In this document: one piece after another, positions 47,677 through 55,808 of the stretch
How positions within the stretch are numbered: position 1 is the stretch's first letter
Layout: every line of letters begins with the position of its first letter
Source: Oscillospiraceae bacterium
Lineage (GTDB): Bacteria > Bacillota > Clostridia > Oscillospirales > Oscillospiraceae
Assembly (NCBI GenBank): GCA_017622295.1
Contig: JAGARK010000045.1
Location: 62,001-126,000, forward strand
Length of the DNA stretch: 64,000 nucleotides
Direction of reading: 5' to 3'
Position numbers and translations under genes: made by a program
Notes under the pieces: model-generated
What the model was told of the DNA's origin: nothing
Database searches by the model: none
What the model saw: only the letters and a program-made list of their open reading frames with translations

Positions 47677-48687
47677 ATGGCCAGCACAAAGACACCAGCA
47701 AAGCAAAAAAACGACGTTAAGAAAACCACAAAAACTCCCACCAGAAAGGCTCCTGTCAAAAAGCCGAAGGACATGACCAAGGTCAAGATCACCACCTCCG
47801 ACAAAGCCACCGCCGAGCTTTCGGCGAAGCTTGATAAGGTCCCCCGGGGTAATGAAAAGCCAGCTGCTTCCCGCCGCAAGACCATCGCTCAGCGCACCGT
47901 AGCCTTCAAGTCCCGTAATTGGCTGCGGATCCTCTCCCTGCTGGCCCTGATCCCTCTGGCAGGAATCGCCTATCTCTTCACCGCAGTCATTCAGGGCTAC
48001 AGCTTCTCCGCTCTGGTTGCCATGTGCCTGATGGGCATCATCCTGTTCTACAACACCATACCCCTGATCGGCAGGGTATTCCCCCGGTTTTCAAAGGTGG
48101 TGACGCGTATTTTTACCGTAATACTGTGCATCGGCCTGCTTGTCGTAGCTGTTACGGAGTGCATCATCATCCGGGCCAGCTTTGGCTCGCCCGACGAAGA
48201 GGTCCCGTATCTGGTGGTCCTGGGCGCCAAGGTCCGTACCGACGGTCCCTCCGTGTCGCTGCAAAACCGCATCGACGCAGCCTATGATTATCTGACAAGG
48301 AATCCGGCCTCTGTGGCCGTGGTCACCGGCGGGCAGGGTGCCGATGAGCCCATCTCCGAAGCCCAGTGTATGTTTGACGAGCTGGTAGCCATGGGCATTG
48401 CTCCGGAGCGCATCTGGATGGAGGATCAGGCCACCTCCACCTGGGAGAACCTCCATTTCTCCCTCGACCTTATCGAAGAAAAGACCGGCACCCGTCCCGG
48501 GAAGCTGGCCGTCCTGTCCAGCGAATACCACATGTTCCGCGCCAGCCTGTTCACCAAGGCCTGCGGCGTGGAATTTGTAGGCGTCCCCGCCCACACCACC
48601 CGCCCTTCCCAGATGATCAACCACTTCATGCGGGAAGTAGCCGGTGTCTGGCACTATATCCTGTTAGGAGGACAATACCATGATTGA
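47677..48687 (+). CDS. YdcF/ElyC-like DUF218 membrane protein with basic N-terminal tail
   Basis: In this 336-residue protein, residues 1-80 are a Lys/Thr/Pro-rich tail (TPAKQKNDVKKTTKTPTRKAP). Three membrane helices follow (about 87-107, 110-130, 142-166). The extracytoplasmic DUF218 domain has YLVVLGAKVRTDGPSVSLQNRIDAA, VVTGGQGADEPISEAQ, TSTWENLHFS and LSSEYHMFRAS. Relatives (YdcF, SanA, ElyC) are linked to cell-envelope polymer or lipid-carrier metabolism. The long basic tail is unusual and may contact nucleic acid or membrane lipids. The end overlaps the M42 peptidase start by eight bases. Confidence 0.82.
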   Translation: MASTKTPAKQKNDVKKTTKTPTRKAPVKKPKDMTKVKITTSDKATAELSAKLDKVPRGNEKPAASRRKTIAQRTVAFKSRNWLRILSLLALIPLAGIAYLFTAVIQGYSFSALVAMCLMGIILFYNTIPLIGRVFPRFSKVVTRIFTVILCIGLLVVAVTECIIIRASFGSPDEEVPYLVVLGAKVRTDGPSVSLQNRIDAAYDYLTRNPASVAVVTGGQGADEPISEAQCMFDELVAMGIAPERIWMEDQATSTWENLHFSLDLIEEKTGTRPGKLAVLSSEYHMFRASLFTKACGVEFVGVPAHTTRPSQMINHFMREVAGVWHYILLGGQYHD

Positions 48688-49720
48688 CCGCAATTATGCC
48701 GATTACGCCTGGGAACAGGCTGCGGCTCTCCTCGCCATCGACTCTCCCTCCGGTTACACCGCAAAGGCCGCCGCATGGGTCCGCAATGCCTTCACCGGGC
48801 TGGGCTTTGATGCCCGGATCACCACCAAGGGCGGTGTGCTCATTGACCTGGGCGGTACCGATGCCGCTGACGGTCTTCTGCTGGAGGCCCACGCCGACAC
48901 TTTGGGCGCCATGGTGGCCGAGATCAAAGGCGACGGCCGCCTGCGTCTGACTCCCCTGGGTGGTATGCGGGCAGAAAACGCCGAAGCAGAAAACGTCCGG
49001 ATCTACACCCGGGGCGGCCAGGTCATCGAAGGCACCTGCCAGCTGTGCAACGCCTCCGTCCACGTCAACGGCAGCTACGGCGACGCCAAGCGCAGCTGGG
49101 ACACCGTGGAGATCGTGCCGGATGAGGATGTTAATTCCGCCGCCGAGACCCGTTCTCTCGGCATCGAGGTGGGCGATATAATTTGCTTCGACCCCCGGAC
49201 CCGCCGCACCACCTCCGGCTATCTGAAGAGCCGGTTTCTGGACGACAAGCTCAGCGTGGGCATCCTGCTGGGTCTGGCAAAGTATCTGCGTGACAACGCC
49301 ATCACCCCCGCACGGAGAACTTACGCCCATGTGACGGTCTATGAGGAAGTGGGCCACGGCGGCTCCGCCTCCGTCCCCGCCGGCATCACGGAGGCCATCT
49401 CCGTGGACATGGGCTGCGTAGGCGCAGGACTGCAGTGCACCGAGCGTCAGGTTTCCATCTGCGCCAAGGATTCCGGCGGTCCCTACAGCTATGAGGTCGT
49501 CGGCAGGCTCATCGACGCCGCCAAGGCCTCCGGCGCGGACTTCGCCGTGGATGTATACCCCTTCTACGGCTCCGACGTGGAAGCCACCCTGCGCTCCGGC
49601 GTGGACATCCGCCATGGCCTCATCGGCCCCGGTGTCTACGCCAGCCACGGCTATGAGCGCAGCCACATCGATGGCGTACTCAACACCCTGAGGGTCATTG
49701 CAGGCTACCTGGAGGTGTGA
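48680..49720 (+). CDS. M42 family metallo-aminopeptidase
   Basis: This 346-residue zinc peptidase of the glutamyl-aminopeptidase/FrvX group has metal-binding segments LLLEAHADTLGAMV, SRFLDDKLSVGILLGL (bridging Asp), VYEEVGHGGSAS (catalytic Glu) and SVDMGC. Such enzymes are large cytosolic tetrahedral complexes that trim peptides. It is translationally coupled to the upstream YdcF-like gene by an ATG inside that gene's end. Near the C terminus RHGLIGPGVYASHGYERSH gives the last metal His. Confidence 0.92.
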   Translation: MIDRNYADYAWEQAAALLAIDSPSGYTAKAAAWVRNAFTGLGFDARITTKGGVLIDLGGTDAADGLLLEAHADTLGAMVAEIKGDGRLRLTPLGGMRAENAEAENVRIYTRGGQVIEGTCQLCNASVHVNGSYGDAKRSWDTVEIVPDEDVNSAAETRSLGIEVGDIICFDPRTRRTTSGYLKSRFLDDKLSVGILLGLAKYLRDNAITPARRTYAHVTVYEEVGHGGSASVPAGITEAISVDMGCVGAGLQCTERQVSICAKDSGGPYSYEVVGRLIDAAKASGADFAVDVYPFYGSDVEATLRSGVDIRHGLIGPGVYASHGYERSHIDGVLNTLRVIAGYLEV

Positions 49721-49722
49721 CC

Positions 49723-50064
49723 ATGGACGACAACAGAAGGAAAAAGAAATCCTCTCCCCTGAGCTGGCTCACCGCCGTGCTGGCCGTCCTTTTCCTCAAC
49801 GGCGGCGCGGAGTTCCTTGGCATCGTGCTACAGCTCCTGATCGTGCTGGCCGTGATAGCAGCCCCCTTCCTGATCATCTTCGCCATCGTCCGGGCATCGA
49901 AGGGCCGCTCCGCCGGCTCCAGACAGGAGCCCGCCTTTGACGACTGCTCCAAGCCCATCTGCTTCCACCGGGACAAGGGTGAGCATCATGTCCGCAAGGG
50001 CCGGGAGATCGACCCCTGGGACCGTCCCGACATCGATATCCGCAAATACCAGCGCAAAAACTAA
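49723..50064 (+). CDS. Small single- or double-helix membrane protein, unknown
   Basis: This 113-residue protein has a basic N terminus (DDNRRKKKSS), a hydrophobic region from about 16 to 55 with a break at NGGAE, then a charged tail with HHVRKGREIDPWDRPDIDIRKYQ. ATG after GGAGGTGTGACC. It lies two bases after the M42 gene and 20 before the LRR protein gene, so it is part of the same operon. No family recognised. Confidence 0.65.
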   Translation: MDDNRRKKKSSPLSWLTAVLAVLFLNGGAEFLGIVLQLLIVLAVIAAPFLIIFAIVRASKGRSAGSRQEPAFDDCSKPICFHRDKGEHHVRKGREIDPWDRPDIDIRKYQRKN

Positions 50065-50084
50065 CCCCGGGAGGATAGAAAGAA

Positions 50085-51521
50085 ATGAAAAAGAGAATCA
50101 TCATCGTCATTCTGATCCTGATCGTCGCTCTGGCCGCCGCAGGCTTCTTCGGCGTGAAGTATTACAACGACACCTACATCACCATCGACGGCCAGCGGTA
50201 TCAGCGGGATATCCGGTCCATCAAGCTTGAGAATTTCTCCGTCGAGATCATGGAGCAGCTGCAGGAGCTGCCTGATCTGCAGGAAGCGGACCTGCGGAGC
50301 CTCCAGCTGACCCCTGATGTTTACGAGGCCTTCCGCACTGTTCTGCCGGATTGCGACATCGACTGGTCCGTGCCCTTCCAGGGCAATTATATCCCCTGTG
50401 ACGCTGCAGAGCTGACCGTCAGCACCCTGTCCGACGCGGACATCGCCATGCTGAAGTATCTGCCGGAGGTCACCACCATCAATGCCGAAGACTGCACCGA
50501 TTACGAGGCCCTGTTGGCTCTGATCCAGGCCCGTCCCGACCTGACAGTCACCTACAACGTCACCATCGGCGGCGAATCCTGGTCCCAGGATACCGCCGAG
50601 ATCACTCTGGATTCCGCCGACCCCACTGAGCTGGAAGTAAATCTTGCCTACCTGCCCGCCGTTCAGTCCGTGACCCTGAAGGAGATTCCCGCCGATCCCG
50701 ACGGCATGCTGAAGCTTCAGGAGGCCTATCCCGAAATCACCTTCTCCTGGCAGATCGAGGTCTGCGGCGTCGTGGTCGATGCCGCCGCCACGGAGATCGA
50801 TCTGTCCGGCATCGTCATGGAGGATACCCAGGAGCTGGAAAGCAAGCTCAAGTACATGCCCAATCTGACCAAGGTGGACATGTGCAACTGCGGCATCTCC
50901 AACGAGGAGATGGAAGCCCTGAACAACCGCCACGAGAACACCCTCTTCGTCTGGCTGGTGGAGATCAAGGGCAAGGAATTCCGCACCGACGTCACCGAAA
51001 TGATGCCCGTCAAGCACGACCTGTGGGTCAACGACCACGACTGCTACAATCTGCGCTACTTCACGGAGCTCATTGCTCTGGATCTGGGCCACATGTTCAT
51101 CGACAGCTGTGAATTCGTCCGCTACATGCCCCATCTGAAGTACCTGATTCTGGCAGACACGGATGTTCACGATCTTTCTCCTCTGGAAAACCTGAATGAG
51201 CTGATCTTCCTGGAGATTTTCATGTGCCCCATCCGGGACTACACGCCCCTGACCACCCTCAGCGCCCTGCAGGACCTGAACATCAGCTACACCTACGGCG
51301 ATTACGAGGTCATCGCCCAGATGACCTGGCTGCAGCGTCTGTGGTGGGGACAGGTTCAGGAAAGCCGCATCTCCGACGCCCAGCGCGATTATCTGCGTTC
51401 TGTGCTGCCCAATACGGAGATCGAATTCCAGCCCCAGTCCTCCACCGGCAAGGGCTGGCGCCTGGGCCAGAATTATTTCGACATGCGCGACATCTTCGGC
51501 ATGGCCTATATGACCACCTGA
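50085..51521 (+). CDS. Secreted or membrane-anchored leucine-rich-repeat protein, paralogue 1
   Basis: This 478-residue protein has an N-terminal anchor (KKRIIIVILILIVALAAAGFFGVKYY). Irregular leucine-rich repeats follow, of the forms LPDLQEADLRSLQL, LPEVTTINAEDC, MPNLTKVDMCNCGI, FTELIALDLGHMFI, MPHLKYLILADTDV and LNELIFLEIFMCPI. Between repeats, segments such as PDCDIDWSVPFQGNYI recur about every 90 residues. The C-terminal end is YFDMRDIFGMAYMTT. A paralogue with the same layout and ending lies at 54.3 kb. It is the last gene of the YdcF/M42 operon. Repeats suggest protein binding outside the cell. No enzyme motif is visible. Confidence 0.8.
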   Translation: MKKRIIIVILILIVALAAAGFFGVKYYNDTYITIDGQRYQRDIRSIKLENFSVEIMEQLQELPDLQEADLRSLQLTPDVYEAFRTVLPDCDIDWSVPFQGNYIPCDAAELTVSTLSDADIAMLKYLPEVTTINAEDCTDYEALLALIQARPDLTVTYNVTIGGESWSQDTAEITLDSADPTELEVNLAYLPAVQSVTLKEIPADPDGMLKLQEAYPEITFSWQIEVCGVVVDAAATEIDLSGIVMEDTQELESKLKYMPNLTKVDMCNCGISNEEMEALNNRHENTLFVWLVEIKGKEFRTDVTEMMPVKHDLWVNDHDCYNLRYFTELIALDLGHMFIDSCEFVRYMPHLKYLILADTDVHDLSPLENLNELIFLEIFMCPIRDYTPLTTLSALQDLNISYTYGDYEVIAQMTWLQRLWWGQVQESRISDAQRDYLRSVLPNTEIEFQPQSSTGKGWRLGQNYFDMRDIFGMAYMTT

Positions 51522-51528
51522 TCCCATC

Positions 51529-51562
51529 AAAAAAGTCGAGCCTGATGGGCTCGACTTTTTTT
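51529..51562. terminator. Bidirectional terminator between LRR protein 1 and the GH2 gene
   Basis: AAAAAGTCGAGCC-TGAT-GGGCTCGACTTTTT with A and T tracts. Confidence 0.9.
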
Positions 51563-51563
51563 G

Positions 51564-53894
51564 TTATTGGATTGTAAAGGACACCGTCACCGGTTCCAGA
51601 TCCCCGGCGGATACGGTCAGCACGGCCTCGCCGGGTTTCCCGGCGGTACGCACATAGGTGCCGCACATGCCGCCCTCGGCACATACCACATCGGGGCCTG
51701 CCAGCTCCAGCGGTCCTTCCAGCGCCAGCTTCACCGGCAGCTGGGCATAGGTGGCGACATTGCCGTTCGCATCCAGTATCCGGATACGGACCGCCGCCAT
51801 ATCATAGGTATCCCCCTCGCGCAGGGCGATATGGCTCACCGTCACCTCCGTACGAAGCTGCGTATCGGGGCTGCAGGTAACGGATTTCACCACCTGACCA
51901 TCCCTGATGGCGTCAAAACGCCAGACGGTGGCTTCACCGCCCCAGTTGCCCACATATTTTCCGTAGAGGGCTACGCCGTCCTCCAGGGTCATCCGGTAGC
52001 GCAGCATGGCATAGACCATCCGCAGCTTGTCCATCAGCGGCATCCCCACAAGGCCGTATTTCGCCGCAGACAGCAGGGCCTTTTTCAGAAGATTCGCCTT
52101 CTTTTCCGGGTAACCCTCCTGGGTCACGAGCAGTTCGCCGATGGAATCGGTCAACTCCATGGGGCCGTGGGGCAGCCCCTTCCAGCTGCCCTTGTCCAGG
52201 CTGGAAACGTAGACGCCGTTTTTATAGAGCTTTACCTCATCTGCGTTGGTGAACACCGCCACCTCGCCGAGATTTCCGGCGGGATAATCGCCGATATCCA
52301 TGGACGAGCCCACCGCCAGAATCGGCCGCTTCTCCTGCTGGCTGGCATAAAGATACGATGCCAGCTTGGGATTGCGGAAGGCATCCATGACGCCGTGGTA
52401 GCAGACCCGGTCGCCGGAGCCGAAATCCTTGTGGGTAGGGTAATCGAACATACACCAGCCGAAGCAGCCCACATGTCCGCCGTCCCCGGCAGCGGCATCC
52501 TGAACCCGTGCGTGGCGCAGGGCATGCTCCTGCCGGCGCTGCCAGGTGTCGAAGGATTTGGCGGGGAACATGTGACCGTTGTGCTCCGTGATCATCAAAG
52601 GCTTTTCCGAAGCTCCCATGACCCGCTTCTTTCCCTCCGCGCCGGGGTTGTCACCGGTGTGGGAAAAATCGTTGAAAGCGTACACATCCTCCAGCAGATG
52701 GCTCCGCTCGAAATTTCGCACGCCGGAGGTCGCCCGGCTGGGGTCCAGCTCCCGGGCCGCAGCATTGGTGCGGCTGTAGAGTTCGTCACAATCGGCGCTT
52801 TCGTTGATGCGCACACCCCAGAGGATAACGCTGGGGTGGTTGCGGTACTGGAGCACCATCTCCCGGGTATTTTCCACCGCCTGATCCTGCCAGCTTTCAT
52901 CACCGATATGCTGCCAGCCGGGGATCTCCGTGAATACCAGCAGACCGATCCGGTCGCATTCGTCGATGAAATACTGACTCTGGGGATAGTGGGAGGTCCG
53001 GACCGCTGTGCAGCCCAGCTCTTCCTTCAGGATTCGGGCGTCCTCCCGCTGGAGCCGCTCCGGAGCCGCATAGCCCACATAAGGATAGCACTGATGCCGG
53101 TTCAGCCCCCGGAGGAAAATCTTTTCTCTATTGAGGTAGAAGCCGTCAGGTCGGAAATGAGCCACCCGAAAGCCAAATTTTACCTCCCGGATATCCTGCA
53201 CGTTTCCATAGCCATCCAACAGCTCACAGTGCAGCACATAGCGGCAGGGTTCCTCCAGGGTCCAGGGCTTCACCCCGGGCACTGTCAGGTCCGCAAAAGC
53301 GGAAAACTCCCGGGTCAGAAGGCTTTTTCCACCCTCTTCACAGACCGACACGCGGCAGATATCTGCCCCCTCGGTGGTCAGCTCCACGTGAACGGTATCA
53401 GTGGTGGGGGTTGTGACGTATACGTCCGAGATCAGCGCCTGCTCCCGCACATCCAGCCAGACCTCCCGGTAGAGGCCGCCATAGGTCAGATAGTCGATGG
53501 CAAAGCCAAAGGGCGGCACCTGGGGATTTTCCCTGGTGTCCAGCTTTACGGCGATGAGGTTCTCGCTGCCCCTGACCACCTGGTCGGTGATCTCCACCCG
53601 AAAGGCGGTGTAGCCGCAGCGGTGGGTGCCCATCAGCCGCCCGTTGACATAGACCTCCGCAATGTGCGCCGCTCCATCAAACTGCAAAAACAGCCGCTTT
53701 CCCTGATGCTCCCCGGTGATTTCCAGCTTCCGGCGGTAACCGCAGATCATCTCATAGCTGCGGTGGTCTCCATAATGCAGAGGCATTTCCCGAACCGTAT
53801 GGGGAAGCCGAACCGTTTCGAAGCTGCCCTCTCCCAGCAGGAAATCCCCGGACCATTCCTCGGTAAATTCCCAGTGATCGCAAAGGCTGAGCAT
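51564..53894 (-). CDS. Glycoside hydrolase family 2 enzyme (beta-galactosidase/glucuronidase type)
   Basis: This 776-residue cytosolic enzyme (no signal peptide) has the GH2 order: an N-terminal jelly-roll sugar-binding domain (YRRKLEI, FDGAAHIAEVYVNGRLMGTHRCGYTAFRVEIT), an immunoglobulin-like domain, then the TIM barrel with FLRGLNRHQ, LKEELGCTAVRTSHYPQSQYFIDECDRIG, and the acid/base Glu365 in RINES. The nucleophile is Glu437 in LMITEHNGHMFP. Two more beta domains follow. Exact specificity (galactose, glucuronate, mannose) is open. It stands with a GH36 and a GH13 gene and a sugar importer, pointing to intracellular breakdown of imported plant or host oligosaccharides. Confidence 0.9.
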   Translation of the reverse strand: MLSLCDHWEFTEEWSGDFLLGEGSFETVRLPHTVREMPLHYGDHRSYEMICGYRRKLEITGEHQGKRLFLQFDGAAHIAEVYVNGRLMGTHRCGYTAFRVEITDQVVRGSENLIAVKLDTRENPQVPPFGFAIDYLTYGGLYREVWLDVREQALISDVYVTTPTTDTVHVELTTEGADICRVSVCEEGGKSLLTREFSAFADLTVPGVKPWTLEEPCRYVLHCELLDGYGNVQDIREVKFGFRVAHFRPDGFYLNREKIFLRGLNRHQCYPYVGYAAPERLQREDARILKEELGCTAVRTSHYPQSQYFIDECDRIGLLVFTEIPGWQHIGDESWQDQAVENTREMVLQYRNHPSVILWGVRINESADCDELYSRTNAAARELDPSRATSGVRNFERSHLLEDVYAFNDFSHTGDNPGAEGKKRVMGASEKPLMITEHNGHMFPAKSFDTWQRRQEHALRHARVQDAAAGDGGHVGCFGWCMFDYPTHKDFGSGDRVCYHGVMDAFRNPKLASYLYASQQEKRPILAVGSSMDIGDYPAGNLGEVAVFTNADEVKLYKNGVYVSSLDKGSWKGLPHGPMELTDSIGELLVTQEGYPEKKANLLKKALLSAAKYGLVGMPLMDKLRMVYAMLRYRMTLEDGVALYGKYVGNWGGEATVWRFDAIRDGQVVKSVTCSPDTQLRTEVTVSHIALREGDTYDMAAVRIRILDANGNVATYAQLPVKLALEGPLELAGPDVVCAEGGMCGTYVRTAGKPGEAVLTVSAGDLEPVTVSFTIQ

Positions 53895-53923
53895 ATCGAT
53901 CCCTCCTTGTACTCTTTGGGTTC

Positions 53924-53952
53924 ATAATATCTCAGGCATAGCGGAATTGCAA
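53924..53952 (-). promoter_or_regulatory. Sigma-A promoter of the GH2 gene
   Basis: On the minus strand TTGCAA, 17 bases and TATTAT, 30 bases before the start codon. Confidence 0.7.
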
Positions 53953-54030
53953 GAGAAACACGGCGCTATTTAGCGAAAAAGGATATCCCCCCGGCTTTGA
54001 CAGAACATCGAGCCCGGTCTCCTATTACGC

Positions 54031-54066
54031 AAAAAGAGAAGCACCCCGAAGGGGTGCTTCTCTTTT
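54031..54066 (-). terminator. Terminator of the tRNA-Leu gene
   Basis: AGAAGCACCCC and GGGGTGCTTCT with a GAA-type loop directly after the tRNA CCA end, followed by CTTTTT on the minus strand. Confidence 0.85.
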
Positions 54067-54153
54067 TGGTGCCGGTGACCGGGCTCGAACCGGTACGCTG
54101 TCGCCAGCGGTGGATTTTGAGTCCACTACGTCTACCAATTCCATCACACCGGC
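54067..54153 (-). tRNA. tRNA-Leu (anticodon CAA)
   Basis: The 87-base transcript folds as a class II tRNA. The acceptor stem is GCCGGTG/CACCGGC with A73 and an encoded CCA. The anticodon stem GTGGA/TCCAC holds the loop CTCAAAA, so the anticodon is CAA, reading UUG. A long variable arm follows, and the T arm shows GGTTCGAGCC. Reading UUG fits a GC-rich genome with a full Leu set elsewhere. Confidence 0.95.
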
Positions 54154-54165
54154 AGGTGCTAATAT

Positions 54166-54194
54166 AGTATAGTACACTTTGCTGCAAATTGCAA
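54166..54194 (-). promoter_or_regulatory. Promoter of tRNA-Leu
   Basis: TTGCAA, 17 bases and TATACT on the minus strand, 12 bases from the mature tRNA end. Confidence 0.75.
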
Positions 54195-54246
54195 GAAAAA
54201 TGTTTGCCGTGTCTCCCGGCTTTTCTGACAAAGGACCCGAAACACC

Positions 54247-54275
54247 TTGACTTATATCCCATTTTTTGAGATAAT
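54247..54275 (+). promoter_or_regulatory. Promoter of LRR protein 2
   Basis: TTGACT, 17 bases and GATAAT, about 34 bases before the start codon. Confidence 0.7.
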
Positions 54276-54308
54276 GAACAATACAAATGATTGGGAGGCC
54301 TTTCCGCA

Positions 54309-55760
54309 ATGAAAAAACAAACCAAGATCATCATCGCCCTCGTGCTTCTTGCGGTGGTGGTGGCCGGTGTCTTTATCGGCGTCCGGAAATATCAGGAATA
54401 TTTCGACCGTACCTTCATCATCATTGATGAGGTGAAATATCGCCGGGATGTCACCTCCATAGACTTGTCTGAGATTGGAATCACCGAATTCGATAAACTG
54501 CTGGAGCTGTCGGAGCTTGAATCCATCGACCTGACCGGCACCGGCATTTCCATCGAGCAGCACGACCGGCTTCAGAAAGCGCTGCCCGCTTGTCAGATCA
54601 TCTGGGAGGTTCCCTTCCAGGGCGGCCTCGTGGACTGGTCCGTAACCGAGCTGGAAGTTCCCGACCTGACCGACAGCGATCTGGATGTGCTGGCCTATTT
54701 CCCCCGGCTGACCACCCTCCGGGCAGACAGCTGCCGAAACTATGCCGTCATCACGGAGCTGCTGGAGCGCTATCCTGAGCTGGATGTTTCCTACACCGTG
54801 GAAATCCAGGGTAAGGTCTACTCCCTGTCCGACGGCACCGTGGATGCCGCCGATCCCGCTTCCATCGACGAGCTGATGGAAAAGCTTCAGTATCTTCCCG
54901 GTGTCACCACCGTCAACCTCACCGGCCAGCTTCCCGCCAAAGAGGAGCTGCTGAAGCTGCAGCAGGCCTACCCCGAAGTTACCTTTGTTTTCGATTTCGA
55001 GATTTTCGGTCTCACCGTCAACACCATGGATGAGTTCCTGGACCTTTCCGGCATCAGGATGTCCAGCACCGAAGAAATCGACGCCATCATGCCCTACTTC
55101 TACAACCTGAAGCAGATCGACATGGTCGGATGCGGCCTGAAAAATGCCGACATGGACGCACTGAACAAACGCTACTTCTATACTGACATCGTCTGGGATG
55201 TCAATGTCTGCGGCGTCACCCTGCGTACCGACGCCAAGCACTTCATGCCCGTCCAGTACCACTGCGGCAGCGCCACCGGCTACCAGTGCTACAATCTGCG
55301 CTACTGCACCAAGATGGAGGTCGTTGACCTGGGTCATTACGGCACCAACAATGTGGACTTTGTGGAGTACATGCCCAACCTCAAGTGTCTGCTGATGTGC
55401 GAAGCCTTCGTCAATGATCTGACCGGCATCGGCAACTGCACGAGCCTTGAATATCTGGAGCTGCAGTGCTGCCTCGTTTCCGATTTCTGGCCTCTGACCA
55501 ATCTGACCAACCTGCGTGACCTGAACCTGGCTGATGTTCCCTGGGCGGATATCACCCCCCTGACCCAGATGCCCTGGCTGGACCGTCTCTGGTTCTCCAA
55601 GAACAACCTGAATCAGGAAGGCAAGGAGGTGCTCCGTGAGGCGCTGCCCAATACCATGGTCGTTTTCTACAGCACCGGCCATACCACCAGCGGCTACCGC
55701 CACACCCCCCGCTATTACATGCAGCGCGACATCCTGGGCATGTATTACGGCACCAACTGA
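54309..55760 (+). CDS. Secreted or membrane-anchored leucine-rich-repeat protein, paralogue 2
   Basis: This 483-residue protein has a signal-anchor (KKQTKIIIALVLLAVVVAGVFIGVRKYQEYF) and irregular leucine-rich repeats (LSELESIDLTGTGI, FPRLTTLRADSC, LPGVTTVNLTGQL, FYNLKQIDMVGCGL, CTKMEVVDLGHYG, MPNLKCLLMCEAFV, CTSLEYLELQCCLV, LTNLRDLNLADV). It shares with paralogue 1 the opening (FIIIDEVKYRRDVTSIDL against YITIDGQRYQRDIRSIKL), the WEVPFQG spacer and the ending YYMQRDILGMYYGTN. Eight or more Cys in the last two thirds are unusual for an exported protein. ATG follows GGGAGGCCTTTCCGCA. Single-gene unit. Confidence 0.8.
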   Translation: MKKQTKIIIALVLLAVVVAGVFIGVRKYQEYFDRTFIIIDEVKYRRDVTSIDLSEIGITEFDKLLELSELESIDLTGTGISIEQHDRLQKALPACQIIWEVPFQGGLVDWSVTELEVPDLTDSDLDVLAYFPRLTTLRADSCRNYAVITELLERYPELDVSYTVEIQGKVYSLSDGTVDAADPASIDELMEKLQYLPGVTTVNLTGQLPAKEELLKLQQAYPEVTFVFDFEIFGLTVNTMDEFLDLSGIRMSSTEEIDAIMPYFYNLKQIDMVGCGLKNADMDALNKRYFYTDIVWDVNVCGVTLRTDAKHFMPVQYHCGSATGYQCYNLRYCTKMEVVDLGHYGTNNVDFVEYMPNLKCLLMCEAFVNDLTGIGNCTSLEYLELQCCLVSDFWPLTNLTNLRDLNLADVPWADITPLTQMPWLDRLWFSKNNLNQEGKEVLREALPNTMVVFYSTGHTTSGYRHTPRYYMQRDILGMYYGTN

Positions 55761-55769
55761 TCACTACAT

Positions 55770-55808
55770 AAGAATCCCGCGTGTCCTGCGACACGCGGGA
55801 TTCTTTTA
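55770..55808. terminator. Bidirectional terminator between LRR protein 2 and GH36
   Basis: AAGAATCCCGCGTGT and ACACGCGGGATTCTT with a six-base loop and T tracts on both strands. Confidence 0.9.

Noticed and set aside
54025..54309. Minus-strand frames of 94-122 codons across the tRNA gene
   Set aside because: They overlap tRNA-Leu, its terminator and two promoters.
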